The notes under the pieces are model-generated. The model was not told the DNA's origin. It was given only the letters and a program-made list of their open reading frames with translations, and did not search any database. The position numbers and the translations under genes are program-made. From Candidatus Eiseniibacteriota bacterium (GTDB lineage: Bacteria; Eisenbacteria; RBG-16-71-46; CAIMUX01): DNA of 64,000 bases. The stretch spans positions 434,001-498,000 of the forward strand of contig JACKCR010000002.1 of assembly GCA_020633975.1 (NCBI GenBank), written 5' to 3'. Below are positions 34,771-43,989 of the stretch, one piece after another (the first letter of the stretch is position 1; every line of letters begins with the position of its first letter).

Positions 34771-35664
34771 GTGTCCCGCTTTCTTCCCGTCCTAGGATCT
34801 CTTTGCGCGATCGCCCTAGGTCTCGTCTTCCTCGCCGCCGGCGTCATCAAGTCGACGGATCCCTTGATGTTCGCGCAGCAGATCAGTGACTACCACCTCA
34901 CCCCGGCTTCTTGGGGACTCACGCTCGCGCACCTTCTCATCGTGGTCGAGCTTGCGCTCGGAGTGGCGGTCATCCTCCACCTCGCGCCTCGACTCGGCAT
35001 CACCGGCATCCTCCTTCTCCTCATCGTCTTCATCGTCGCCACTGCGATCGCGTGGTCACAGGGGAACGTGAAGCAGTGCGGATGCTTCGGACGGGCCGCA
35101 TCGCGCGGGCCACTCGGTGTCATCATCGAGGACTCGATCTTCGTCGTCCTCGGGCTGATCGCGCTTCGGTTCGTGAAGAAGCCCGGGCCCGCAAAGAAGC
35201 GCTGGGCTGCGTTCCTTCTCCTCATCCCCGTCTTCGTCGCGCTTCCCTGGATCGGCCCCCGCCTTCCCGTCGATGCGTGGGTCACTCCGATTTCGCCCGG
35301 CGCCGACCTCTCGAACATGGCGATCGACGGACTCAAGAAGCCGGTGCAAGAAGGGAAGGTGCTCCTCGCGCTCTACGGAAAGGACTGCGCCGAGTGCGTC
35401 CAGTCCCTTCCGCGCATGGATGAGATCGCGCAAGAGAACGGCGGCGAGCTCCAGGTCGTCGCCGTCCTAGCTGGCGACCAGCGAGCCGCCCGCGCCTTCC
35501 GCGTCGACCACGTGCCGTCCTTCGCAATCGGATATTCGCCAGAAGCGGTGCTTCGCCAGTATTATCGCCAGGTCCCCGTTTTCGTCCTGCTCGAAGACGG
35601 GGTGGTGCAGAAGGCCTGGTGGCGACGCCCTCCGGAGAAGAGTGAGGTTCTCGGGACTCTCTGA
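34771..35664 (+). CDS. MauE/DoxX-like membrane protein fused to a thioredoxin-like domain
   Basis: A 297-residue protein. Residues 1-165 carry about five membrane helices of the MauE/DoxX type with a conserved C103-G-C105 pair in Q-C-G-C-F-G. After the last helix comes an extracytoplasmic thioredoxin-like domain with C206-A-E-C209. MauE-type proteins help form disulfides in periplasmic proteins, much like DsbB/DsbD. The fusion would pass electrons between membrane and a periplasmic CxxC, and the preceding gene offers a soluble partner. The start is GTG at 34771. Confidence 0.8.
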   Translation: MSRFLPVLGSLCAIALGLVFLAAGVIKSTDPLMFAQQISDYHLTPASWGLTLAHLLIVVELALGVAVILHLAPRLGITGILLLLIVFIVATAIAWSQGNVKQCGCFGRAASRGPLGVIIEDSIFVVLGLIALRFVKKPGPAKKRWAAFLLLIPVFVALPWIGPRLPVDAWVTPISPGADLSNMAIDGLKKPVQEGKVLLALYGKDCAECVQSLPRMDEIAQENGGELQVVAVLAGDQRAARAFRVDHVPSFAIGYSPEAVLRQYYRQVPVFVLLEDGVVQKAWWRRPPEKSEVLGTL

Positions 35665-35744
35665 CCCGAGCAGCCTCGGTTCCGCTTCCCGGCGGAGAGC
35701 GCCAACGGCTTCGGCCCTAGCTTTGGCCTCGACCGAGCACTCTC

Positions 35745-35829
35745 GCCGGAGTGGCGGAATTGGTAGACGCAGCGGACTTAAAATCCGCCGGGGCCTGGCC
35801 CCGTGGGGGTTCGAGACCCCCCTCCGGCA
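35745..35829 (+). tRNA. tRNA-Leu (anticodon UAA)
   Basis: An 85-base class II tRNA with acceptor GCCGGAG/CTCCGGC, anticodon loop containing TAA (ACTTAAAATC), a long variable arm (GGGGCCTGGCCCC) and T-arm GGTTCGAGACC. CCA is not encoded, unlike the Gly, Cys and Gln tRNAs here. No clear promoter is visible upstream. Confidence 0.95.
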
Positions 35830-36100
35830 CATTGTTCCCACCCCATCCCATTCTGCTGCCTCGACGGGGAGTCTGCTTGCTTTCTGACGGGTTTCCACCC
35901 GACTCAACTCCTTTATTTGCAACCGTTCGTGAGATTCCGGTGAGGGTTTCCCTCCGCGCTTCCGATTCCTTCTCTACAGGCGACGACCGACCTGCGCACA
36001 CGACTCCGACGAGCTCGACGGACCTCACGCGCCACCTGGTCGTCACGTCGAGCGGGGCAGACCTCGCTCGAAGCTCCAGCTACTGGTGTGAGGAGGAAGG

Positions 36101-36880
36101 ATGTCCCGGATTCTCTGGGCTGCGGGGGCGGTGTCCCTCTGTGTTGCGGCGTGTTCGTCGTCGAGTCACCAACTTCATCCGTCGATCGACGCGAGCGATG
36201 CCAACGATCACTACGTTGCCGAGTACGAGTCGATGCTCTCCTACGAGCCGAACTCCGTGGTCGCTCTGTCGGGACGCACGGAAGGCGAGGAGCTCGTGCT
36301 CACCGTCTCCGTACGGAACGCGTCAGAAAACCCGATCGACGTGAACCCGCAGGACATTCTCGTTTCCGCGGGGGACCACAACGCGACAACGACCACGCTC
36401 GAAGCGTTCTCTCCGTCCCGCTACCTCGAGCGCCAGACTGTCGCACAAGCGACCAAGCTCGCCACGCGCGCGGAGTCCGTCGACTGGATGCGGACGTTGA
36501 GCACCTACGAGGCGACCGAGATCACCCGCGTCGAGCCCGTCGCCCTCGACTCCGAAGGCAGCTTCCTCGATCAGACAGATACGTACGAGCCTTGGACAGA
36601 CGCTGTGCGGATGAGCCAGGAGATCGAACGCGAAGCCGCCCACTGGGCCGACCACCTCGACTCCGTCGCCGAAGGTCTCCTCTGGCCCGCCACCCTGGCC
36701 CCCGAGGAGTACACCTACGGCAAGGTCGCTCTCCCGAATCCCGAAGGCGTCGCCGAGTACACGATCGTCGTCCCCATCGGCCACGACCTCCACACCTTCC
36801 GCCTCCTCTCGAGCCAGAGCGGCACGACGCCAGCATCGCCAGTCGATCCCACCACCCCCGCTCTCGTCACCGAGAACTAG
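36101..36880 (+). CDS. Hypothetical lipoprotein
   Basis: A 259-residue protein with a lipoprotein signal (M-S-R-I-L-W..., lipobox V-A-A-C18, then S-S-S-S). The mature part is acidic, beta-rich in its first half (L-T-V-S-V-R-N-A-S-E-N-P-I resembles an Ig-like strand) and ends in a Pro/Thr-rich tail. AGGAGG lies four bases before the ATG. It follows tRNA-Leu and precedes an intergenic hairpin, so it is probably monocistronic. The function is not recognised. Confidence 0.75.
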   Translation: MSRILWAAGAVSLCVAACSSSSHQLHPSIDASDANDHYVAEYESMLSYEPNSVVALSGRTEGEELVLTVSVRNASENPIDVNPQDILVSAGDHNATTTTLEAFSPSRYLERQTVAQATKLATRAESVDWMRTLSTYEATEITRVEPVALDSEGSFLDQTDTYEPWTDAVRMSQEIEREAAHWADHLDSVAEGLLWPATLAPEEYTYGKVALPNPEGVAEYTIVVPIGHDLHTFRLLSSQSGTTPASPVDPTTPALVTEN

Positions 36881-37219
36881 CGGCGCCGAAGACCCCCACC
36901 ACGCCTGGAGGAAGACAACCCCACCCTCCAGGCGCGTCGCCTTGGGCGGAGCCACCAACCTCCGCTAGAAGCGTGCTGACCCAGGCCGAGTTCGCCAACC
37001 CTCGCTCTCAGGGCGCGTCGACCCAGGCCATGTGCGCCCGGGCTCCTACGACGTGTGTGTTCGCCCACTCCGCCCCGACGCCCGCAGCAACCACGCTCCC
37101 TGAGCCCCCTGGGCGTCCTGGAGGTTTCGTCCCTCGAAACCGGAAGGGCGGTCAGGGGGCGTAGACGAGCAAGGTCCAGCGGACCCGCGGAACGCCGCAG
37201 TGAGACCCCGTCGGCAGGT
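36881..37219. other. Intergenic region (339 bp) between convergent genes
   Basis: Apart from the hairpin at 36902-36934, I see no gene or known element. The sequence is C-rich on the plus strand with several GCG/CCC direct repeats of low complexity. Confidence 0.5.
36902..36934 (+). terminator. Hairpin after the hypothetical lipoprotein gene
   Basis: A perfect 10-bp stem CGCCTGGAGG/CCTCCAGGCG with a 13-base loop starts 22 bp after the stop. No T-run follows. Confidence 0.55.
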
Positions 37220-38602
37220 TCACGAGTGCGTGGCCGGTACCGACACCCCCCGCACCACGCGTCCGATCGTCAGCCCCTGGAACACGATCGAGAACACGAC
37301 GATCGCGTACGTGACGGTGAGGATCGCGCCGCGTCCCTCGAAATCTGGTAGCGAGAGCGCGAGTGCGACGGAGATGCCGCCCTTGAGTCCGCCCCAGGTG
37401 AGCACCTTGAGGGCGCCAGGAGCGGGCTCCTTGTCCAGCCGGAGCACGGAAGTCGGGAACCAGACGGAGATCCAGCGAGCGATCAGTCCGATCGGGATGA
37501 GGGCGAACCCAGCGAGGATGAACGGCCGCGAGAGTTCGACCGCGAAGATCTCGAGGCCGACGAGGAGGAAGAGGATCGCGTTCAGCATTTCGTCGATGAA
37601 CGCCCAGACGATGTCGAGTGCGTTCCTCGTCCGGGCGGACATGGCGAGGCGGCGTCCGCGGTTGCCGATGAAGAGACCGGCGACGACGCAGGCGAGCGGT
37701 GCGGAGACGTGGAGGCGGAACGCGAGGAAAGTGAGGCCCATGACGAGCGCCATGCTGAGGAGGATCTCGAGGTTCGGCTCGTCGAGATGACGCATGGCGA
37801 GGTAGATGACGTAGCCGGTACCGAGCCCGAGCGCGATCCCGCCCCCGACCTCGGCGACGAAGAAGCGGACCAGGCTGCCGATGCCGAGTCCGGCGCCGTG
37901 TCCCGCGGCTGCTCCGGCCCCCGCCGCGCCGTGTCCGACGGCTGCGGCGCCCTGCCCGACAGCTGCCGCGCCATGCCCGACGGCTGCGGCGCCGTGACTG
38001 ACGGCTTCGTGGCCGACTCCGGTCGCCGTTGCCCAGGCCAGGAGAGCGCCGAACACCACCACGGCGAAGCCGTCGTTGAACAGGCTTTCGCCCGCAACCT
38101 TGATTTCCAGGTTCCGGGGAGCCCCCACCGCCTTCATGATCCCGAGCACCGCGATCGGGTCGGTGGGGGAGATGAGTGCTCCGAAGACGAGGCAATAGGG
38201 GAGCGCGATCGAAACCCCGAGAAGCTGGAAGACACCAAAGCTCGCGAAGCCGATGATGGCGGTGGAGATGAGGAGGCCGAGCGAAGCGAGCGCGATCACC
38301 GACACTTTGTGCTCGACCAGGTCCTCCATTTCGACGTGGAGAGCTCCCGCGAAGAGGAGGAAGCTCAGCATCCCGTGCATGAGGGCGTCGTGGAAGTCGA
38401 TGGACATGACCGCGGTCCGGACTGGACCGACCAGGCCTGCTCCTGGGACGAGTCCATCGAGCACCAGGACGGCAGCGGAGGCCGCGAGCGCAGAGAGCAT
38501 GAGTCCGATCGTGAACGGCAGGCGAAGCACGTGGTGGTTGAAGAGTCCGAAAGCTGCTGCCAGCATGAGCAAGACGGCGGCGGTGTCGAACACGTGCGTC
38601 AT
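37220..38602 (-). CDS. Na+/H+ (cation:proton) antiporter, CPA1/NhaP type, with repeat insert
   Basis: A 460-residue protein with about 12 membrane helices. CPA1 ion-path motifs are present: I-S-P-T-D-P-I-A-V-L in the fifth/sixth helix and G-E-S-L-F-N-D-G shortly after. It should exchange sodium or potassium for protons to hold pH and salt balance. Between these helices and the next lies an unusual Gly/Ala/His loop (residues about 196-236) made of a seven-residue repeat H-G-A-A-A-V-G, coded by 21-bp units. The minus-strand gene stands alone. Confidence 0.88.
   Translation of the reverse strand: MTHVFDTAAVLLMLAAAFGLFNHHVLRLPFTIGLMLSALAASAAVLVLDGLVPGAGLVGPVRTAVMSIDFHDALMHGMLSFLLFAGALHVEMEDLVEHKVSVIALASLGLLISTAIIGFASFGVFQLLGVSIALPYCLVFGALISPTDPIAVLGIMKAVGAPRNLEIKVAGESLFNDGFAVVVFGALLAWATATGVGHEAVSHGAAAVGHGAAAVGQGAAAVGHGAAGAGAAAGHGAGLGIGSLVRFFVAEVGGGIALGLGTGYVIYLAMRHLDEPNLEILLSMALVMGLTFLAFRLHVSAPLACVVAGLFIGNRGRRLAMSARTRNALDIVWAFIDEMLNAILFLLVGLEIFAVELSRPFILAGFALIPIGLIARWISVWFPTSVLRLDKEPAPGALKVLTWGGLKGGISVALALSLPDFEGRGAILTVTYAIVVFSIVFQGLTIGRVVRGVSVPATHS
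37928..38011. repeat. In-frame 21-bp tandem repeat inside the antiporter gene
   Basis: Four adjacent 21-bp units (37928-37948, 37949-37969, 37970-37990, 37991-38011) encode the heptad H-G-A-A-A-V-G with small variations such as Gln for His. The array keeps the frame and adds a His-rich flexible loop. Confidence 0.8.
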
Positions 38603-38757
38603 GGGACGTAGCCTCCAGGGAGGGCCCGGTACCGACTCGGGAGAGCCGGGCCTCCAGAACGGCCGACGAGCGGCCCGCGTCCCGAGGAGAGATCGGCTCA
38701 GGGTTTGGAAGCGGTTACCATAGTCGGAGCCGGTGGGGGCGCAAGGAGAAGGTTTCG

Positions 38758-39945
38758 ATGGGAGAGAAGAAAGACCTCGTCCATCTGCTCAAGTTGATCG
38801 ACGACCCGGAGCCAAGCGTGCGACGGGCGGTGGACGAGAAGCTCGGCACCTATGGTTGGGAGCTCGGCGGCACCCTCGCCTCGCTCGATCCACGTCCGGA
38901 TCCGGAGCACCTCCGCTTGATCGAGGGGCGTCTCTCCGCCGACCGACGCGTGCGCTTGCGCGGCCGGTGGCGTGCCTGGATGGCCGAGCCGACCGGGTGG
39001 CGGAAGCTCGAATCCGCCCTGGCAGCGATCGCGGAGTACCAGACTGGGATCACGCGGCCGACGCCGCTTTCCGAGCATCTGGACCGACTGACGGCCGAGT
39101 ACCAGACCGCCTATCCGGAATCGTCACCCGAGACCTTGGCCGAGTTCCTCTTTCGAGACCGGCTGAGCGGCGCGCCGTCCGGCGGGTGGCGGTCTCACCA
39201 CAGCAACTTGGTCTATGTGATCGAAGAGGGAGAAGGGCTGCCGCTGGCCCTGGCGTGCGTCTACCTCCTCGTTGGGGCCAGGCTCGGGCTCGAGCTGGAA
39301 GGATGCAACTTCCCGAAGCACTTCTACGCGCGGTTCCGGCGGGACGGCGTCGTCGTGTTGGTGGATGGCTACCGGAAGGGTGAACTGATCCAGGAGTCCG
39401 AGATGGTTCGCCGCCATCCGGAACTCGGGGATGCGGCACGCGTCTTCTGCCGGATGCCGACCGACGCCGAGGCGATCGTGCTCCGCGCGCTGCGGAACGT
39501 GATCCAGTCCTATGCCCGCGAGAAGCGGAAGGACGACCGCCAGGTCTTCCGTTCCTGGCACGACGAGCTGATGCAGTCGCTGCGTGAGGCGGGCGATGTG
39601 GCGCCGATCGAGCTCTCGCCGGCGCCGGCCTTCCAGACCGGACAGCTCGTGAAGCACAAGAAGAACGGGTACCGCGGCGTCATCGTCAATCTGGACCTCA
39701 CCTGTCAGGCAGACGAAGACTGGTACCTCAGCAATCCGACCCAGCCGGACAAGCAGCAGCCGTGGTATCACGTCCTGGTGGACGGGGCCCAGGTCGTGAC
39801 GTACACCGCGGAGAACTCTCTCGAACCTGATGACTCCAAGGCCGAGGTGAGGCATCCTCTCGTCCCGTACTTCTTCGAAGCGTTCGAGAAAGGACGGTAT
39901 CGGAGGAACCGGGAGCCGTGGCCCGGATGGCACACGCAGCGCTGA
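38758..39945 (+). CDS. SirB1 (transglutaminase-like) and YccV/HspQ domain fusion protein
   Basis: A 395-residue cytoplasmic protein in three parts. An N-terminal ~90-residue HEAT-like region (L-L-K-L-I-D-D-P-E-P-S-V-R-R-A-V) comes first. A SirB1/transglutaminase-like domain follows, with N-L-V-Y-V-I-E-E-G-E-G-L-P-L-A-L-A and F-P-K-H-F-Y-A-R-F. A C-terminal YccV/HspQ domain ends it, with G-Q-L-V-K-H-K-K-N-G-Y-R-G-V-I and W-Y-H-V-L-V-D. HspQ affects Lon proteolysis in enterobacteria, and the SirB1-YccV order also occurs in the eukaryotic F-box protein FBXO21. The role here is unknown; protein quality control is a fair guess. thyX follows 39 bp later. Confidence 0.85.
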   Translation: MGEKKDLVHLLKLIDDPEPSVRRAVDEKLGTYGWELGGTLASLDPRPDPEHLRLIEGRLSADRRVRLRGRWRAWMAEPTGWRKLESALAAIAEYQTGITRPTPLSEHLDRLTAEYQTAYPESSPETLAEFLFRDRLSGAPSGGWRSHHSNLVYVIEEGEGLPLALACVYLLVGARLGLELEGCNFPKHFYARFRRDGVVVLVDGYRKGELIQESEMVRRHPELGDAARVFCRMPTDAEAIVLRALRNVIQSYAREKRKDDRQVFRSWHDELMQSLREAGDVAPIELSPAPAFQTGQLVKHKKNGYRGVIVNLDLTCQADEDWYLSNPTQPDKQQPWYHVLVDGAQVVTYTAENSLEPDDSKAEVRHPLVPYFFEAFEKGRYRRNREPWPGWHTQR

Positions 39946-39984
39946 CGGATCACGGAGGATCGTGCGCGGTGGGGGGAGGAAGTC

Positions 39985-40965
39985 GTGTCGGAAGATCCCA
40001 CGCGGGAGAGCGAGTCACCAGGGAAGCGGAGTGAACGGCCTTTGGAAGACGAGCTCCTGACCCGGCCCGTCTCGCCGGAACTGGACGAGATCCTGGGACA
40101 GCGCTTCCCCGTCCTCGACGATGGGTTCGTTCGGGTGGTCGACTACATGGGAGCGGACGAGTCGATCGTCCAGGCGGCGCGCGTCTCCTATGGCCGTGGC
40201 ACGAAGAAGGTGCATGAGGACCGCGGGCTCATCCGCTACCTCCTTCGGCATCGTCACACCACTCCGCTCGAGATGTGCGAGATCAAGTTCCACGTGCGCG
40301 TCCCGATGGACTGCTGGCGGCAATGGATCCGTCACCGCACCGCAAACGTCAACGAGTACTCCACCCGCTACTCCGAAGCGATCGACGCGTCGCAACGCAC
40401 GACCCCGGACGCGTGGCGCGTGCAATCGACCGGCAACCGGCAGGGGAGTGCGGGCACACTGCCCGAAGACGTCGGCCAGACTCTGAGCGACGAAGAAGCC
40501 CGCTTCCAGGATGATGCCCGCCGGATCTACGAGTCACGGCTCGAAGCCGGTGTGGCCCGGGAGCAGGCGCGGAAGGACCTTCCGCTCTCGACCTACACCG
40601 AGGCGTACTGGAAGGTCGACCTCCACAATCTGCTCCATTTCCTCGCGCTGCGTATGGACTCCCACGCGCAGGAAGAGATCCGCGCCTATGCGACCGTGAT
40701 CGGCGAGGAGATCGTGCGTCGCTGGTGTCCGCTCGTCTGGGAAGCATTCATCGACTACCGGATGGAGTCGCTCGGGCTCACACGGCTCGACATCTCGATC
40801 CTGGAAGCGCTACACGGCGCCGGGCCTGACGCGGCGCGCGTGCGTGCCGATGAGCTGGGTTGGCTCGAGGTGGGAACGTCGGGCCGGTTCAAGCGGAACC
40901 GCGAACGGGCCGAGTGCGAGGCCAAGCTCGAACGGCTCGGCCTCCCGATTCCCTGGGCAGAGTAA
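39985..40965 (+). CDS. thyX: FAD-dependent thymidylate synthase
   Basis: A 326-residue ThyX that methylates dUMP to dTMP using methylenetetrahydrofolate, FAD and NADPH. The family signature is present at residues 116-129 as R-H-R-T-A-N-V-N-E-Y-S-T-R-Y; Asn replaces the more usual Ser at its sixth position. Further motifs are L-R-H-R-H-T-T-P-L-E near residue 90, and R-x-x-L-P-L-S-T-Y-T-E in the second half. It is longer than many ThyX proteins (about 220-250), with extra N- and C-terminal segments. GTG 39985 follows GGGGGGAGGA. No thyA is seen in the window. Confidence 0.93.
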   Translation: MSEDPTRESESPGKRSERPLEDELLTRPVSPELDEILGQRFPVLDDGFVRVVDYMGADESIVQAARVSYGRGTKKVHEDRGLIRYLLRHRHTTPLEMCEIKFHVRVPMDCWRQWIRHRTANVNEYSTRYSEAIDASQRTTPDAWRVQSTGNRQGSAGTLPEDVGQTLSDEEARFQDDARRIYESRLEAGVAREQARKDLPLSTYTEAYWKVDLHNLLHFLALRMDSHAQEEIRAYATVIGEEIVRRWCPLVWEAFIDYRMESLGLTRLDISILEALHGAGPDAARVRADELGWLEVGTSGRFKRNRERAECEAKLERLGLPIPWAE

Positions 40966-40990
40966 CGGGTGCGGGGCGCGGGCTGCCTCG

Positions 40991-42766
40991 CTAGTTCACT
41001 CCGCGAATCGCCGGCACCGGCATCATGAGCACACCGTCGTCGCCCGCGCCGAGACCGAGTTGGTCGGCCAACACGAGCACGGGCTGGAGCGTCGTGTGCG
41101 CCGCTCGGACCATCGCCTTCGTGCCACCGCGTTCTTCGAGCTTCTCCGCGATCAGCTCCCACGTGCTCTTGGGGCCGGGGAAGGGACGGAACTTGTATCC
41201 CTCGTCCGGATCGAGATCGGCGAGATCCAAGGCGAGACGGGCGGCGTCGTCGAGCCCACCGAGCTGGTCGACCAAACCGAGCTCCACCGCGTCCTTGCCG
41301 GTCCAGACCCGACCGCGCGCCACTTCCTGCAGTTCCTCGAGCGGGAGTCCTCGGTCCGAAGCCGCCTTGCCGGTGAAGTCCTCGTAGACCCGGTCGAGGA
41401 ACTGCTCGATGTGTGACCACTCGCTCTCGGAGTAGGACTTGTTCGTCGAGAACATTCCCGCGTTCTGACTCGTCGCCACCGCGTCGTAGCTCACGCCGAT
41501 CTTGTCCATGAGTCCGCCCATGTCGAGCTTTCCGCCGTAGACTCCGATCGAGCCGGTGAGCGTTCCGGGCTGCGCGACGATCGCGTCCGCGCCCATCGAG
41601 ACGAAGTATCCGCCCGAAGCCGCATAGTCTCCCATCGAGACGACGATCGGCTTGTGCTTCTCCTTTGCGCGCACGACTTCCCGCCGCACGATGTCCGAGG
41701 CGACGTAGGACCCGCCCGGAGAGTTGACGCGGAAGACGATCGCGTCGACGCGGTCGTTGTCGACCGCCTCACGGAGAGCGCGTGCCACGGTGGCGGCGCC
41801 GAAGACGGGATCGCCGCCGAATCCGCCGACCGAACTCTCGCCGCGCTGGATCGCGCCGTATCCGTGGACGAGCGCGAGCGTCGCGGCTCCTTCGTGCGGC
41901 CGGCCGGCCCGCTTCACGTAGTCGGTGGGACCGACCACGTGGGCGTCGTCACGGATGCCGAGTTCGGCGTCGACTTGGTCGGCGTACTTGAGGCCGTCGA
42001 CGAATCCAGCATCGAGGGCGTCGCTTGCGATGAGCGGGCACTTGTCGATCCAGCCGCGCACCTCTTCCGGAGTCATGTTCCGCGACTCGGCGATCCCTTC
42101 GGTGATCTGCGCGAAGAGTCCGTTCATCAAGTGCTCACTCGACTCGCGGTGCGCGGGCGTCATCTCCGTCTGGAGGTACATGTCGGCCGCGTTCTTGTAC
42201 TCCCAGCGCTTGTCGATCTCGGGATCGATACCGATCTTCTCGAGCGTTCCTCTCACGAACGGGAACTCGAGGTAGAGGCCGGTGAGGTTGAGATCACCGG
42301 ACGGCTGGATGTAGACCTTCTCGAACGCGCTCGCGAGGTAGTACGAGGTGTTGCCGGGGGAGAGCTCCCCGAACGTCTCGGCGAAGGCGATGCACGGCTT
42401 GCCGGACTCGCGGAACCGCTCGACTGCGTTCCGGACTTCCTGGAGCTGGGCGAAGCCGAGCTGCACGCCGCTCAGCCGACCGACCAGAGCGGTGATGTGG
42501 TCGTCGTCCCGAGCCTGATCGATCGAGTCGACGATGTCCCTCAGGGTGAGGGAATCGTCCATGAGAAGCCGGGCGAACGGGTCGTCTGGAACCGTCTCCA
42601 CTACGGGCTGCTCGAACTCGATCAGCAGGACGGACTCGTTCGGGATCCCCTTCTCGTTCCCGGACCACGCCGCGACGCTGAGCAAGAAGATGACGAACCC
42701 GCCGAAGAAGAGCAGGATCGAGATTCCGCCGATCACTGCGAGGAACACGAGAAGAAAACGCTGCAT
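40991..42766 (-). CDS. sppA: Signal peptide peptidase SppA, 67-kDa type
   Basis: A 591-residue membrane-bound Ser/Lys protease that degrades cleaved signal peptides. One N-terminal helix (about 4-34) is followed by two tandem ClpP-like domains. The catalytic lysine is Lys191 (W-E-Y-K-N-A-A-D) in the first and the serine is Ser384 (Y-A-A-S-G-G-Y-F) in the second, matching the split active site of the long E. coli type. N-S-P-G-G-S and G-S-I-G-V-Y-G are also present. ATG 42766 with GGGAGG upstream was chosen over the longer frame. It converges on thyX. Confidence 0.93.
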   Translation of the reverse strand: MQRFLLVFLAVIGGISILLFFGGFVIFLLSVAAWSGNEKGIPNESVLLIEFEQPVVETVPDDPFARLLMDDSLTLRDIVDSIDQARDDDHITALVGRLSGVQLGFAQLQEVRNAVERFRESGKPCIAFAETFGELSPGNTSYYLASAFEKVYIQPSGDLNLTGLYLEFPFVRGTLEKIGIDPEIDKRWEYKNAADMYLQTEMTPAHRESSEHLMNGLFAQITEGIAESRNMTPEEVRGWIDKCPLIASDALDAGFVDGLKYADQVDAELGIRDDAHVVGPTDYVKRAGRPHEGAATLALVHGYGAIQRGESSVGGFGGDPVFGAATVARALREAVDNDRVDAIVFRVNSPGGSYVASDIVRREVVRAKEKHKPIVVSMGDYAASGGYFVSMGADAIVAQPGTLTGSIGVYGGKLDMGGLMDKIGVSYDAVATSQNAGMFSTNKSYSESEWSHIEQFLDRVYEDFTGKAASDRGLPLEELQEVARGRVWTGKDAVELGLVDQLGGLDDAARLALDLADLDPDEGYKFRPFPGPKSTWELIAEKLEERGGTKAMVRAAHTTLQPVLVLADQLGLGAGDDGVLMMPVPAIRGVN

Positions 42767-43084
42767 CCTTGCCTCCCGTCTGAAGTTCCGGTCCCTGGTC
42801 GGACCCAGGGCTCCAGACTGCCGAGTCACCTGCCGACTCCTTGTCATCGTCACTCGAACGCTGAAGCTACACCCGGCGAGAGCTGAGGCCAACCGCACCG
42901 GAGTCGGTGGCTGGCCGAAGTCCGACTCCCAGCCGGTGCCTGCACCACCAGCACCGGTCCGCGTCCCAGGCTCCCTAGCTGACGACGCCGGGCGACGCCA
43001 GGGGGTTACCACTCCTCCCGCACTCTATTCGGCTGGGCGCGGTCGGGGGTTCCCGGATCGCGCCCGTCGTGGCAACCTCTCGCG
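42767..43084. other. Divergent intergenic region between sppA and menG (318 bp)
   Basis: Nothing recognisable beyond the expected promoters, which I cannot place with confidence. No hairpin with a T-run and no repeated element are seen. Confidence 0.45.
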
Positions 43085-43852
43085 ATGCAGACGAAGGAAC
43101 CGGACCACCTCTATCGGGAAGCGATGCCCGGCCAGCCCTGGGCGGAGCGGCGGAAGGCGCTGCTCACCCTGTTCGAGTCGATCGAGCCGCGATACGACCG
43201 ACTGAACCGCTACCTCAGTCTCGGGATCGACCAGGCCTGGCGCCGCTGGGCGGTGCGGTCCGTCCAGGTGGAGGCACCGGGTCCTTGGCTCGACGTGGCC
43301 AGCGGCACGGGGGATCTGGCCGCGTTCGCTGAAGATCGGCTTCGCGCCGAGGGCAGGGAGCTCGTCCGCTCGGACCTCAGTGGCTTTCTTCTCGGAGTGG
43401 GGGGAGAAAAGCTTCGGGCCCGAGATGCGAGTGCGAGTCCACACCACGGGGCGGCCGCCGAGATGGACCGGCTCCCGTTCCAGAGCGCGTCATTCGGGGC
43501 CGTGATCCAGGGGTTCGCTCTGCGCCACTGCGAGGACTACGCCGGGTTCTTTCGGGAGCTCCACCGGATCCTAGAGCCGGGGGGACAGGTGGCTCTGCTC
43601 GACATGCGCTACCCACGCGACGGGTTCGGCGCGGGTTTCTACCGACTCTACTTCGGCCAGATCCTTCCGCGAGTCGCGGGCTGGCTCGGCGCGGACCGAA
43701 AGGCATATCAGTTCATGGTCGACTCCGTCGTTTCACTCCCGCAGGAGACGGCTCTCGTCGACGCTCTCGTTGGAGCCGGATTCGAGCGGGTGGAGTCTCG
43801 TCGAGGATTGCTCGGCGCGGTGCATCTTCTGGTGGGGTGGAAGCCGCGCTGA
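43085..43852 (+). CDS. menG: UbiE/MenG methyltransferase (demethylmenaquinone methyltransferase)
   Basis: A 255-residue class I methyltransferase. It has the UbiE layout: Y-D-R-L-N-R-Y-L-S-L-G-I-D-Q-A-W-R-R near the start, the SAM-binding W-L-D-V-A-S-G-T-G-D-L-A, G-F-A-L-R-H after the central strand, and L-E-P-G-G-Q-V-A-L-L-D. It methylates demethylmenaquinone at the last step of menaquinone synthesis, or the ubiquinone equivalent. An insertion with a His-rich segment (S-P-H-H-G-A-A-A) follows the Asp of motif II. The ATG at 43085 was used. Confidence 0.88.
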   Translation: MQTKEPDHLYREAMPGQPWAERRKALLTLFESIEPRYDRLNRYLSLGIDQAWRRWAVRSVQVEAPGPWLDVASGTGDLAAFAEDRLRAEGRELVRSDLSGFLLGVGGEKLRARDASASPHHGAAAEMDRLPFQSASFGAVIQGFALRHCEDYAGFFRELHRILEPGGQVALLDMRYPRDGFGAGFYRLYFGQILPRVAGWLGADRKAYQFMVDSVVSLPQETALVDALVGAGFERVESRRGLLGAVHLLVGWKPR

Positions 43853-43989
43853 CGGCCGGGACGCCGACGGCCCGGACGCCGCGCTTGTCGTTCCCCGATG
43901 GACTGCCTATAGTCCACGGATTCCGGATACTTACCGCAGCCTGCCACCGGAAAGGGCATGACGACTTGCAGACGAGCGAAGGAACGAGA

